A DNA stretch of 54,133 bases from Planctomycetota bacterium (GTDB lineage Bacteria; Planctomycetota; Planctomycetia; Planctomycetales; Planctomycetaceae), in the NCBI GenBank assembly GCA_003670925.1, contig QWQG01000248.1, positions 1 through 54,133 of the forward strand, read 5' to 3'. The notes beneath the pieces were generated by a model that was given only the letters and a program-made list of their open reading frames with translations, was not told the origin of the DNA and did not search any database. Position 1 is the first letter of the stretch. Every line of letters begins with the position of its first letter. The translations under genes were made by a program, and so were the position numbers. Shown piece by piece: positions 1-7,751 of the stretch.

Positions 1-177
1 CCGAAGGAAGTCCTGCTCGCCTTCGATAAGCAAGTGACGCCGCTGTTCCAGCAAGTCCACGCCAACCTCCACCAATCCCGCACCCTCGCCACCCTGCGGG
101 ACACGCTGCTGCCGAAGCTGCTCAGCGGGGAATTGAGCGTGGCGGGGGTGGAACGCACCGTGGAGCCCAGCACATGA
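1..177 (+). CDS. hsdS: Type I restriction enzyme specificity subunit HsdS, 3' end only
   Basis: The window opens inside this gene; 58 codons in frame 1 remain before TGA at 175-177. The residues LRDTLLPKLLSGEL near the end are the typical C-terminus of HsdS subunits, following the coiled-coil spacer that holds the two target-recognition domains apart. HsdS gives the methylase/nuclease complex its DNA sequence specificity. hsdR lies downstream at 3600 on the same strand, and the genes between are accessory. hsdM is expected just upstream, outside the window. Family call is firm although only the tail is visible. Confidence 0.88.
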   Translation, partial: PKEVLLAFDKQVTPLFQQVHANLHQSRTLATLRDTLLPKLLSGELSVAGVERTVEPST

Positions 178-325
178 TGTTGTCGCCGTTTACTCATGCA
201 AAGACGCCAAGCAATTTGTGCGCTCTCGACCCTTGCGTCTCCGCGCCTTTGCGTGATCCGCATCCCTGCAACTCCAATGGCAGCGCAAATAAAACGTTGT
301 TTCAACACCGCATCGGTTCCTAGCA

Positions 326-766
326 ATGAGCAACACATTCAATTTCTACTGCGACGAGAGTTGTCATCTGCTGAATGATCGGCAGGAAGTGATGACCGTC
401 GGCACTGTCTGGTGTCCGGCTGAGAAACGTCGTGAAATCTGCGTACGACTCCGAGAAATCAAAGCACGTCACAAACTGTCGCCTCAGTTCGAAGTGAAAT
501 GGGGAAAGATTTCGCCCGCGAAAGCTGAGTTTTATCTGGATTGGCTGGACCTGTTTCTGGATGACGACGACCTTCGTTTTCGAGCGGTTGTCGTGCCACA
601 AAAATCAAAACTGCACCATGATCGAGGATTTCCCTGGCGACGATTTCCTGACTCGGTGGCGAACGTTCATCGAACATGTCTATCAGCGTTATTTGAAGAC
701 GGTCGCTTTCGGAAACCTCAGGTTCCGGGGACTGAACGTGAGTTGCCAATTTCGTCCAGAGACTGA
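326..766 (+). pseudogene. DUF3800-domain protein, N-terminal fragment
   Basis: The first ~95 residues match the start of DUF3800 proteins: FNFYCDESCHL (an RNase H-like fold Asp near the N-terminus), GTVWCP, EVKWGKIS and FRAVVVPQKSKLHH. Family members are usually 200-280 residues and continue after this point with an Asp/His/Trp-rich segment. Here the resemblance stops at about nucleotide 613 and the remaining ~50 residues look like out-of-frame reading of the next gene. DUF3800 proteins often accompany restriction loci and phages, and a nuclease role is suspected but unproven. The fragment lacks the later conserved acidic residues, so it is probably inactive. Reading: a deletion or recombination joined it to the gene starting at 618. 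Confidence 0.6.
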
Positions 767-1100
767 TGGGAAGCACTTTGCATTCTGGCACATGATGCAG
801 GAAGGCAGCGGAGGACGTTCCGAAGATGATCGCACACCAGATCCCGATCGGTGCCGACGAGTAGAATGGATCTCATCAGTTATTAAAAACGCAGAGATCG
901 GAGAGGCGATTCGTGTTTTCAGGCAAGCACCACGAACGAGTGAGAAGCCTTGGGCTCTTTGGCTACACGAGTTCGAGTACGCGGTCATCTTGTGGGAGAG
1001 AAATGGATACTTTCTTCTTAAGACAGCATTTGTGGTAAAGCCGCACAAGAAGAACGAGTTAGAACGGGACTGGAAAGCACATCAGGCCCGAAATGGCTGA
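618..1100 (+). CDS. Small phage/mobile-element type protein, possible RelE/barnase-like nuclease
   Basis: 160 residues from ATG 618; an in-frame upstream ATG at 561 would add 19 residues that do not look like the family. Recognisable pattern: a short N-terminal helix, then FRGLNV, FAFWHMMQEG, a charged DRTPDPDRCRRVEW segment, and near the C-terminus LWLHEFEYAVILWERNGYFLLKT. This resembles a family of small proteins common in prophages and resembling PBECR-type (barnase-EndoU-ColicinE5-RelE-like) nucleases; that fold assignment is tentative. Its start codon falls exactly where similarity in the overlapping DUF3800 fragment stops, so it is intact while its neighbour is broken. A strong hairpin includes its stop codon. 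Confidence 0.55.
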   Translation: MIEDFPGDDFLTRWRTFIEHVYQRYLKTVAFGNLRFRGLNVSCQFRPETDGKHFAFWHMMQEGSGGRSEDDRTPDPDRCRRVEWISSVIKNAEIGEAIRVFRQAPRTSEKPWALWLHEFEYAVILWERNGYFLLKTAFVVKPHKKNELERDWKAHQARNG

Positions 1101-1136
1101 GGCCGCCCTTTGTGGGGCGGCCTCGAAAGCTCTTTT
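1099..1136 (+). terminator. Hairpin terminator after the nuclease-like gene
   Basis: Perfect 10-bp stem GAGGCCGCCC (1099-1108) with GGGCGGCCTC (1115-1124) and a 6-nt loop, beginning in the TGA stop codon. The following tract is only TCTTTT at 1131-1136, so intrinsic termination is likely but less ideal than a long U-run. Confidence 0.6.
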
Positions 1137-1433
1137 CACACATGGTGAATGAGACTGATGGAACTATCGACTAATTCGGAGTGGAAGTCAATTTGAATAA
1201 CGCTTGCGTATTCAAATCCTGTGATTTTTCCGCTAGCCATGTTGGCCTGATGCGTGACGGCGTGTTGACGATGACGGATTTGCGGTCAATCACAATACAA
1301 GTCAAGGCGGATTCTCGTCCAAATTGAGACAGAATCAGGACATTGACTGCAATGTTGAGGAAGACGAATGGTGTAAGTTCATTTTCAGAAATGAGTTACG
1401 GAAAAATGTGATTTGATGAAAACGAGACATTCA
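1137..1433. other. Gene-free gap with one inverted repeat
   Basis: About 300 bp between the nuclease-like gene and the truncated DCD gene. No convincing reading frame on either strand. It is visibly more AT-rich than hsdR. It contains a 12-bp inverted repeat at 1191-1216 and the promoter of the following genes may lie here, but no clear -35/-10 pair can be assigned. Confidence 0.5.
1191..1216. repeat. Inverted repeat (hairpin)
   Basis: ATTTGAATA-A-CGC followed by TT and GCGTATTCAAAT: 12-bp arms with a single bulged A and a 2-nt loop. There is no T-run after it. It could be an operator, a mobile-element end or a transcript-stabilising hairpin; nothing in the sequence decides. Confidence 0.5.
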
Positions 1434-1592
1434 ATGACATCGCAAACCTTCATCTTCGAATGCAGCAGTTCCACGTATCTGGACTGTGTGGAAAAGAATC
1501 TTTTCGGTTCGAACAAACTCTGGCCGCTGGAGATCAAGGCCGGTGATTACTGCCTGCTGCATCACTACAAGGTCGGCGAGTTGAATTGTTGA
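1434..1592 (+). pseudogene. Truncated DCD-domain gene (upstream copy)
   Basis: 52 codons starting [18 protein letters not shown] and ending in TGA after VGELNC. The first 49 codons align without gaps to the intact gene at 3206, about 125 of 147 bases identical by eye, and most differences are at synonymous third positions. The second half of the domain (the [10 protein letters not shown]...FPYQVKVKL part) is missing, cut 38 bp before the start of the TIGR04255 gene. The synonymous pattern implies that both copies evolved as functional genes before this one was cut, so it is probably a relic of recombination between two related loci and not a fresh tandem duplication. Confidence 0.75.
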
Positions 1593-1629
1593 GTGGCTGT
1601 TCGGTTTCAATTGTCATAGACTCAACCAG

Positions 1630-2373
1630 ATGGACCAACGACGCATCTATTCCCAAGCTCCGATTACCGAGGCAATTATCGACCTCCGGATCGCCGCGCG
1701 TACGGAAATCGACCTGGACATGTTGCGTCGATTATCGGAAGCAACTCAGGACCGGTTTCCACGTATTGATCCAATCTATGAAGCGACTGGAAAAATGCAG
1801 GTTAAGCCGGGCATTTCCGCATCAGCGTCAGCTCATCAGATTCAGTTGGGGTTCCGGGCAATTTCATCTGATGCCAAAATCGTTTGCCAGCGGCAACTCA
1901 CAGGATTTACCGTAAGCCGGTTGGCACCGTATGAAAGCTGGGAGCCGTTCCGTGATCTTGCCAGAGAATTGTGGGATCAGTACCGTACCGCAGTTGGCTG
2001 CGACGTGGTCACACGAATTGCAGTGCGATACGTAAATCGGATTGATCTCCCCGAATCACCTGTGGAGTTGAAACATTACTTTCGGACGTCGCCGGAAGTT
2101 TCAGCCGATCTTCCGCAACTTATGGAAGGTTTCTTTATGCAGATTCGGTTGCCTCAGGCGGATATTGGATCTACGGCAGTCCTGAATCAGACAATTGTTC
2201 CATCGCTTCAATCTGATTGCACGTCTGTAGTTCTGGATATTGATTTGTTTCGTGATCACGCACTGCCGGGCGATGAGTGTGCCCTTTGGGAGTGCTTCGA
2301 AGTGCTTCATGATCGCAAGAATGAAATCTTTGAGGCTTGCATCACCGATGCGGCTCGGGAGTTGTTTGACTGA
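1630..2373 (+). CDS. TIGR04255 family protein
   Basis: 247 residues. It carries the family pattern: YSQAPITEAIIDLRI at the start, FTVSRLAPYESWEPF in the middle, TRIAVRYVNRIDLP, then SVVLDIDLF and a C-terminal DRKNEIFEACITDAARELF. TIGR04255 is a sporadically distributed family of unknown function, often in genomic islands and defence neighbourhoods; no catalytic motif is evident. Its stop overlaps the next start (TGATG, 1 bp), and the third gene overlaps the second by 4 bp, so all three are probably translated together. The cassette sits between hsdS and hsdR, which suggests but does not prove a defence-related job. Confidence 0.82.
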   Translation: MDQRRIYSQAPITEAIIDLRIAARTEIDLDMLRRLSEATQDRFPRIDPIYEATGKMQVKPGISASASAHQIQLGFRAISSDAKIVCQRQLTGFTVSRLAPYESWEPFRDLARELWDQYRTAVGCDVVTRIAVRYVNRIDLPESPVELKHYFRTSPEVSADLPQLMEGFFMQIRLPQADIGSTAVLNQTIVPSLQSDCTSVVLDIDLFRDHALPGDECALWECFEVLHDRKNEIFEACITDAARELFD

Positions 2374-2654
2374 TGGCTGTTGCTGACTTACCACCACGCA
2401 CTTCTTCAACCTTTCAGGATGTCTGCCCTTACTATGAATTTGAGGGCGACAGTAGCCGGATTCTGCTGGAACAGTTTGGTGCTGCAATACGACAATGGCA
2501 GAATCGTCCGAGCGTCGTCGTTAATTCTATTGAAGACACTGAATCGATTTTGCATTTGCCGTTCGCGAAAGCAGGGACGATGAAAGTCCGATTCAAAATG
2601 ACCGGAGCGATGACGCCTCGCGTCATCGATATGGAAGAGGCTGTCGAAGAATGA
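2373..2654 (+). CDS. Small protein of unknown function, middle gene of TIGR04255 cassette
   Basis: 93 residues, soluble, mixed alpha/beta in appearance, with no signal peptide, TM segment or Cys-ligand cluster. Notable segments are CPYYEFEGDSSRILLEQF and a basic strand MKVRFKMTGAMTPRV followed by an acidic tail. I do not recognise a family. Start is fixed by overlap with the stop of the TIGR04255 gene and it ends overlapping the next gene by 4 bp, strong evidence that it is real and stoichiometrically linked to its neighbours. It could be an adaptor or an antitoxin-like partner; that is speculation from size and position. Confidence 0.7.
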   Translation: MAVADLPPRTSSTFQDVCPYYEFEGDSSRILLEQFGAAIRQWQNRPSVVVNSIEDTESILHLPFAKAGTMKVRFKMTGAMTPRVIDMEEAVEE

Positions 2655-3178
2655 GCGATCTTTGGTGGCAGTCCGTGAGTGGCAGAAATCTGGCTCAGGG
2701 GGACCTGCTGCCGAATTGCCTACTGCCAGTATTTGTCGCCCCAACTGCCAGCCAGTCATCAGACGACTCGCAGGAAGTTTCTGTACTGACTGCGCGATTG
2801 ATCGTTGTCACGCAGAGTTGCGACCTGGAGAACAAGAAAGTTCAGTTTGGAGCGCTGTGCCCAATTCATACGCTTGAAGAGTTTGCAGGACAGAATCCTC
2901 ACTTTCAGAAGACAAAGAACTGGGAGGCAGTTCGAAAGGGGCAAGTGCAAGCTCTTCACATGATCGCTTCGCCTGAATACCCGGAAATCAACACGCAGTC
3001 GATGGTTGTTGACTTTGGCCATATCGTCAGCCTGCCGATTGCCTATCTTGAGGATCACGCTGCGGCAATTGGTGACCGCTGGAGACTGGAGTCTCCGTTT
3101 CTTGAACACTACTCTCAGGCATTCGCACGCTTCTTTATGCGTGTTGGCCTTCCATCTGGAATCGCTCAATTCAGCTAA
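2651..3178 (+). CDS. Protein with TQSCDLEN motif, third gene of TIGR04255 cassette
   Basis: 175 residues starting at the ATGA overlap with the preceding gene. N-terminal WWQSVSGRNLAQGDLLPNCLLPVF is followed by a hydrophobic strand LTARLIVVTQSCDLENKKV and then CPIHTLEEF, NWEAVRKGQ, LHMIASPEYP and DFGHIVSLPI. The strand-then-QSCDL arrangement recurs in hypothetical proteins of accessory islands that I recall but cannot name; the Cys is a candidate functional residue. No membrane segment. The C-terminal YSQAFARFFMRVGLP looks helical. Function unknown; the tight coupling suggests it works with the TIGR04255 protein. Confidence 0.72.
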   Translation: MSDLWWQSVSGRNLAQGDLLPNCLLPVFVAPTASQSSDDSQEVSVLTARLIVVTQSCDLENKKVQFGALCPIHTLEEFAGQNPHFQKTKNWEAVRKGQVQALHMIASPEYPEINTQSMVVDFGHIVSLPIAYLEDHAAAIGDRWRLESPFLEHYSQAFARFFMRVGLPSGIAQFS

Positions 3179-3205
3179 TTCGAGCGACATTGAGACGACC
3201 GGATA

Positions 3206-3589
3206 ATGACATCACAAACCTTCATCTTCGAATGCAGCAGTTCAACTTACCTAGACTGCGTCGAAAAGAATCTTTTCGGCTCGAACAAGCCGTGGCCGCT
3301 GGAGATCAAAACCGGTGACTACTTGCTCCTGCATCACTACGAAATCGGCGGTCTGCTGGGGCTTTGGCAGGCGACGTCCAATGGCGGCAAGAACCTGGTG
3401 CCGAAGGTCTGGGGCGGGAAGTTTCCGTATCAGGTCAAAGTCAAACTGGTGATTCCCAAGGTGACCGATGTGCCGAAGTCGGTTCTGAAGAAACTGGGCA
3501 TCGATGCGGCCATCGGACGGTTCGACAATTGTGTGGATGAAGATACGGCGGAAGATCTGATTCGTTCCTTACTCGGTGCAGCATCCTGA
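3206..3589 (+). CDS. DCD-like (PUA/EVE-related) domain protein in a type I RM locus
   Basis: 127 residues. The pattern [20 protein letters not shown], then [34 protein letters not shown] and FPYQVKVKL follows the Development-and-Cell-Death (DCD) domain consensus: LFG, a hydrophobic strand pair, G-x-W/F-x-A, N-x-x-P-x-A/V-W and FPxQVxV. DCD is related to EVE/PUA-like folds proposed to bind modified bases, and in prokaryotes such domains recur beside restriction systems. A ~45-residue C-terminal extension ([10 protein letters not shown]...[14 protein letters not shown]) may be helical. hsdR starts 10 bp downstream with its ribosome site GAAGG at 3588-3592 overlapping this stop codon, so they are co-transcribed. 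A proposed role is sensing methylation or DNA modification for HsdR. Confidence 0.72.
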   Translation: MTSQTFIFECSSSTYLDCVEKNLFGSNKPWPLEIKTGDYLLLHHYEIGGLLGLWQATSNGGKNLVPKVWGGKFPYQVKVKLVIPKVTDVPKSVLKKLGIDAAIGRFDNCVDEDTAEDLIRSLLGAAS

Positions 3590-3599
3590 AGGCCTCTCA

Positions 3600-6500
3600 A
3601 TGTCACTCAACGAAGCGATCGTCGAAGATGCAGCCCGGAGTTGGTTCGGAGAACTGGGCTACGCTGTGGGCCACGGGCCGAACATCGCGCCGGGGGAATC
3701 GGGCGCTGAACGGTCGTCGTTTGGTGATGTGGTGCTGGTGGCTCGGCTGCGAAACGCGATTCAACGACTGAACCCGTTGATTCCCGAGGAAGCCCAGGAC
3801 GAGGCCCTGCGGAAGGTCCTGCGGCCTGACACGCCGTCGGTCACGCGCACGAACCGGGCGTTTCACAAAATGCTGCGGGACGGGGTCGAGGTCGAATACC
3901 GCCGGCCGGATGGCTCCATCGCTGGCGATCGCGTGCGGCTGCTGGATTTTTTAGACCCTGCCGGTAATGACTGGTTTGTCGTCAATCAGTTCACGGTCAT
4001 CGAAACGCATCACAACCGCCGCCCGGATCTGGTGGTCTTCGTCAACGGACTGCCGCTGGCGTTGATCGAACTCAAAAATGCCGCCGATGAAGATGCGACG
4101 ATCTGGTCGGCGTATGCTCAGTTGCAGACGTACAAGGCGGAAATTCCGTCCTTGTTGCAATACAACGAACTGCTGATTGTGTCGGACGGCCTCCAGGCGC
4201 GCATCGGATCGCTCACCGCGAATCAGGAATGGTTCAAGGTCTGGCGAAGTATCGACGGCGAAGGAGAAGCCCCGCGGACCGCTTTGGAACTGGAGGTGCT
4301 GATTCGCGGGGTCTTTGAGAAGCGACGGTTCCTGGATCTGCTGCAACACTTCATCGTGTTCGAAGAAGACACGGACAGCGACCGGCTGCACAAGATCATT
4401 GCCGGGTATCACCAGTTCCATGCGGTGAATGCGGCGGTCGAAGAAACCGTCCGGGCCAGTGGCATGGCGGCTGACCTCGAAACAGCCGAACTTCCGGAAG
4501 GTCAGTATTGGGCGGGCCGGATGCATGGCGGTAAATCAGGCGACCGCAGGGCGGGCGTGGTCTGGCATACTCAGGGATCCGGGAAAAGTTTCTCGATGCT
4601 GTTTTATGCGGCTCGGGTTGTCCGTGAACCAGCCATGCGAAATCCGACGATCGTGGTTCTGACGGATCGCAACGATCTGGACGATCAGCTGTTCGGCCAG
4701 TTTCAGCGATGTTACGAGCAACTGAACCAGATGCCCGTTCAGGCTAGGGATCGTGAGCATCTGCGGGAACTGCTGAAGGTGTCCAGCGGCGGAGTGATCT
4801 TCACGACGATCCAGAAGTTCATGCCGGACAAGGGCGAACGGATGTTTTCGCTGAGCGACCGTCGGAACATCATCGTGATCGCTGATGAAGCTCACCGAAG
4901 TCAGTACGACTTGATCGACGGGCTGGCTCGCAACCTGCGGGATGCGTTGCCGAATGCGTCGTTCATTGGGTTTACGGGAACGCCGATCGAACAAAACGAC
5001 GCCAACACACGGGCCATCTTCGGGGATTACATCTCGATCTACGACATTCAGCGAGCGGTCGCCGATGGTTCTACGGTTCCGATTTACTATGAAAGCCGGA
5101 TTGCCAAGCTCGCTCTGAACATCGCGGCACTGCCACGGCTGGATCAGGAATTCGATGAAATCACCGAGGGCGAGGAACAGACCAGCCGGGAGAAGTTGAA
5201 ATCGAAATGGGCGGCGTTGGAAGCACTGGTCGGCGACCCGAAACGTATCAAGCTGATTGCGGCAGATCTGATTCAGCACTTTGAAAAACGCCTGGAAGCG
5301 ATGAACGGAAAAGCCATCGTGGTCTGCATGAGCCGCCGCATCTGCGTCGACCTGCACAACGCAATCATTGCTTTGCGACCGGATTGGGGCAGTGCTGAAA
5401 ACGACGATGCGGAAGCCGAGAAGTCGAAGGACACGGTCGTGAAAATTATCATGACGGGCAGCGCGGACGACGGACCGGACTGGCAATCTCACATCCGCAA
5501 CAAGGACAAGCGCCGCAAGCTAGCGAACCGATTCAAGGACGCCAAAGATCCCTTCAAGATCGTGATTGTGCGGGACATGTGGCTGACGGGTTTTGATGCG
5601 CCGTGTCTACACACGATGTACGCTGACAAACCGATGCGTGGCCACGGGCTGATGCAGGCCATCGCCCGCGTCAATCGGGTATTCCGGGACAAACCGGGCG
5701 GGCTAGTCGTCGATTATCTTGGTCTGGCCGACCAGTTGCGGGACGCTCTGGCCACGTACACCGAGAGCGGCGGCACGGGTGCGCCCAGCATCGATACGGC
5801 TCAGGCGATTGCGATCATGCTGGAGAAATACGAAGTCGCCTGCGACATCCTGCATGGCTTCGACGGGGGCCTGTGGACGACGGGAACTGGTGTGCAACGG
5901 TTATCGCTGATCCCGGCCGCTCAGGAACATGTCCTGGAACAGGAAGACGGCAAGCAACGCTTCATCAAAGTGGTGACGGACTTGTCACGGGCGTTTGCCC
6001 TCTGTGCCGCCAGCGACGAAGCGACCGACATTCGCGACGACGTGGCATTCATGCAGGCTATTCAGGCAGCATTGAACAAGCAAACGACGGGCGGCCAAAG
6101 ATCACCGGAGGATCTGGAGGCCGCCATCCGCCAGCTCGTGTCGCAAGCGATTGTCGCCGATGGCCAGATCATTGATGTGTTCACCGCGGCCGGGCTGAAG
6201 AAACCGGACATCAGCATCCTGTCCGATCAGTTTCTCGCCGAGGTCCGCGGTCTGAAGCACAGAAACGTCGCCGCCGAGCTGCTGGAAAAGCTCCTGAAAG
6301 ATGAGATTAAAGTCCGCTCCAAACGCAACTTGGTACAGGCCCAACTGTTCTCGGACAAGCTGAAGCAAACTCTGAATGCGTATCACAACCGGGCGATCGC
6401 GACGCATGAAGTGATTGAGGAGCTAATTCGCCTCGCAAAGGAAATGGAGGCCGCACAGAAGCGTGGCGAAGAACTGGGGCTGACAGACGACGAAATTGCG

Positions 6501-6773
6501 TTCTACGATGCTCTTGCCACGAATGGATCGGCCGTCACGGCGATGGGGGACGAGAAGCTGAAGGTAATCGCGGCCGAGTTGATCAAGATGGTCCGCAAGA
6601 GTGTCACGATTGATTGGAATCTCCGCGACGGGGCCCGGGCAAAGATTCGGGTGATCGTGAAACGCATCCTGAACAAATGGGGCTACCCGCCGGACCTGCA
6701 GGAAGAGGCGGTCAAGACGGTGTTGCAACAGGCGGAGTTGTTATGCGCGGACTGGTCGGAAGGTGCAGTTTGA
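3600..6773 (+). CDS. hsdR: Type I restriction endonuclease subunit HsdR
   Basis: 1057 residues from ATG 3600 (ribosome site GAAGG 7 nt upstream); an earlier in-frame start at 3576 lies inside the DCD gene and is less likely. N-terminal PD-(D/E)xK nuclease: [10 protein letters not shown] with D143, then ALIELKN with E157 and K159. Helicase motor: Walker A TQGSGKS with K329, DEAH box D429-E-A-H432, and motif III FTGTPIE; a motif VI-like AIARVNR follows. Length and domain order are normal for the family and no motif is broken, so the subunit should be functional. It cleaves unmodified DNA after ATP-driven translocation, in complex with HsdM and HsdS. Confidence 0.96.
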   Translation: MSLNEAIVEDAARSWFGELGYAVGHGPNIAPGESGAERSSFGDVVLVARLRNAIQRLNPLIPEEAQDEALRKVLRPDTPSVTRTNRAFHKMLRDGVEVEYRRPDGSIAGDRVRLLDFLDPAGNDWFVVNQFTVIETHHNRRPDLVVFVNGLPLALIELKNAADEDATIWSAYAQLQTYKAEIPSLLQYNELLIVSDGLQARIGSLTANQEWFKVWRSIDGEGEAPRTALELEVLIRGVFEKRRFLDLLQHFIVFEEDTDSDRLHKIIAGYHQFHAVNAAVEETVRASGMAADLETAELPEGQYWAGRMHGGKSGDRRAGVVWHTQGSGKSFSMLFYAARVVREPAMRNPTIVVLTDRNDLDDQLFGQFQRCYEQLNQMPVQARDREHLRELLKVSSGGVIFTTIQKFMPDKGERMFSLSDRRNIIVIADEAHRSQYDLIDGLARNLRDALPNASFIGFTGTPIEQNDANTRAIFGDYISIYDIQRAVADGSTVPIYYESRIAKLALNIAALPRLDQEFDEITEGEEQTSREKLKSKWAALEALVGDPKRIKLIAADLIQHFEKRLEAMNGKAIVVCMSRRICVDLHNAIIALRPDWGSAENDDAEAEKSKDTVVKIIMTGSADDGPDWQSHIRNKDKRRKLANRFKDAKDPFKIVIVRDMWLTGFDAPCLHTMYADKPMRGHGLMQAIARVNRVFRDKPGGLVVDYLGLADQLRDALATYTESGGTGAPSIDTAQAIAIMLEKYEVACDILHGFDGGLWTTGTGVQRLSLIPAAQEHVLEQEDGKQRFIKVVTDLSRAFALCAASDEATDIRDDVAFMQAIQAALNKQTTGGQRSPEDLEAAIRQLVSQAIVADGQIIDVFTAAGLKKPDISILSDQFLAEVRGLKHRNVAAELLEKLLKDEIKVRSKRNLVQAQLFSDKLKQTLNAYHNRAIATHEVIEELIRLAKEMEAAQKRGEELGLTDDEIAFYDALATNGSAVTAMGDEKLKVIAAELIKMVRKSVTIDWNLRDGARAKIRVIVKRILNKWGYPPDLQEEAVKTVLQQAELLCADWSEGAV

Positions 6774-6822
6774 CCCGCTAGTACCTTCAGCACAGAACTA
6801 GTCGCCGTTGGCCAATTCCGGC

Positions 6823-7725
6823 TTATCGCACCAGCACGCACAGACTTGCGGGTTCGATGACGACGTGGACAGGCAGTGCCGCACAGGGATCACCATCGGC
6901 CTGCACACCTAAAATTTCAGCATCATTCACCGCTTCTAGCGTGACCCGAGTCGCCGTGAATTTTTTGAATTCCGCGGCATCAATCGGCAGCCCGAGCTTC
7001 AATCGAATGGCGTGCCGGAAAATCTGCCAGCGGGTCGCGCCATGATAAACACGAACGTTAAGAAATCCGTCGTCCGGAATTGCTTCGGGAGCAAACGGAA
7101 GTTCAAAACCGTATCGCGGAATATTTGTGACGATAATATGGGTCCCGGTCGCAGTCTGACTTGCGTCAGGTGTTGATGCACGAATAAGTTGGGGACGCGA
7201 CGAAAAGAATGCACGCAGCGTTGGCACAACATAGCCCATGCGGTAGATGGTTCCTGTGCGCGCCTGATGAACCGCATGGACGATGTCGCCATCAACCCCA
7301 ACACTCAACATTAGTAGGAAGCGGCGTCCGTTCGCTGTCGCGGAATCCAACCTTCGAATTCGACCGGATTTAATCACGGCTGCGAGCGTGCGACCACAGC
7401 CTGACAAACCTAAATACTTCGCGATGAGATTTTCTGTCCCGAGGGGCAACACGGCGATCGGGCAACCGGGATGACGCTGGGCAACATCCGCAACTGTCCC
7501 GTCCCCGCCGGCCGCGACAATGCAACGCAGTTTCTTGGCGTTTGCTGGCATTAACAGAAAAGCATCCAGTGCCTCGCGAGATCCAAACATGCGGACATGA
7601 TAACCCGCTGCGCGAAGTTCGCGGATTAAGACAAGCAATTCGTTTCGCCCAGCCCCTGAACCAGAACGAGGATTACGCTGGATGACAACCAATCGATTGT
7701 CGGCAGAAATGGTTGTCAGATCCAC
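6823..7725 (-). CDS. Diacylglycerol/sphingosine kinase family lipid kinase
   Basis: 300 residues, convergent with hsdR. The nucleotide-binding region shows RNPRSGSG near the N-terminus, VAAGGDGTVADVA (the GGDGT signature) and PLGTENLIAKYLG. The canonical GTGND motif is here GTENL, so the usual Asp is absent, a variant I associate with planctomycete members. The C-terminal half has the beta-sandwich strands and the G-V-Q-A-D-G-D-P element that normally binds lipid head group or metal. Likely a cytosolic or membrane-surface kinase of diacylglycerol or a related lipid; the substrate is not decided by sequence. It lies 26 bp downstream of the SecA-like gene and may be co-transcribed with it. Confidence 0.85.
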   Translation of the reverse strand: MDLTTISADNRLVVIQRNPRSGSGAGRNELLVLIRELRAAGYHVRMFGSREALDAFLLMPANAKKLRCIVAAGGDGTVADVAQRHPGCPIAVLPLGTENLIAKYLGLSGCGRTLAAVIKSGRIRRLDSATANGRRFLLMLSVGVDGDIVHAVHQARTGTIYRMGYVVPTLRAFFSSRPQLIRASTPDASQTATGTHIIVTNIPRYGFELPFAPEAIPDDGFLNVRVYHGATRWQIFRHAIRLKLGLPIDAAEFKKFTATRVTLEAVNDAEILGVQADGDPCAALPVHVVIEPASLCVLVR

Positions 7726-7751
7726 AGGGAAAAGGCTTTGCTGCTACGCGC

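Noticed and set aside
1191-1216. Inverted repeat considered as a CRISPR or terminator
   Set aside because: Single occurrence with no spacer array and no T-run; kept only as an inverted repeat.
4536-5492. 318-codon open frame on the minus strand inside hsdR
   Set aside because: It lies fully antisense to the helicase motor of hsdR, whose protein motifs are conserved, and the translation has no recognisable domain. High-GC codon structure commonly opens the antisense frame.
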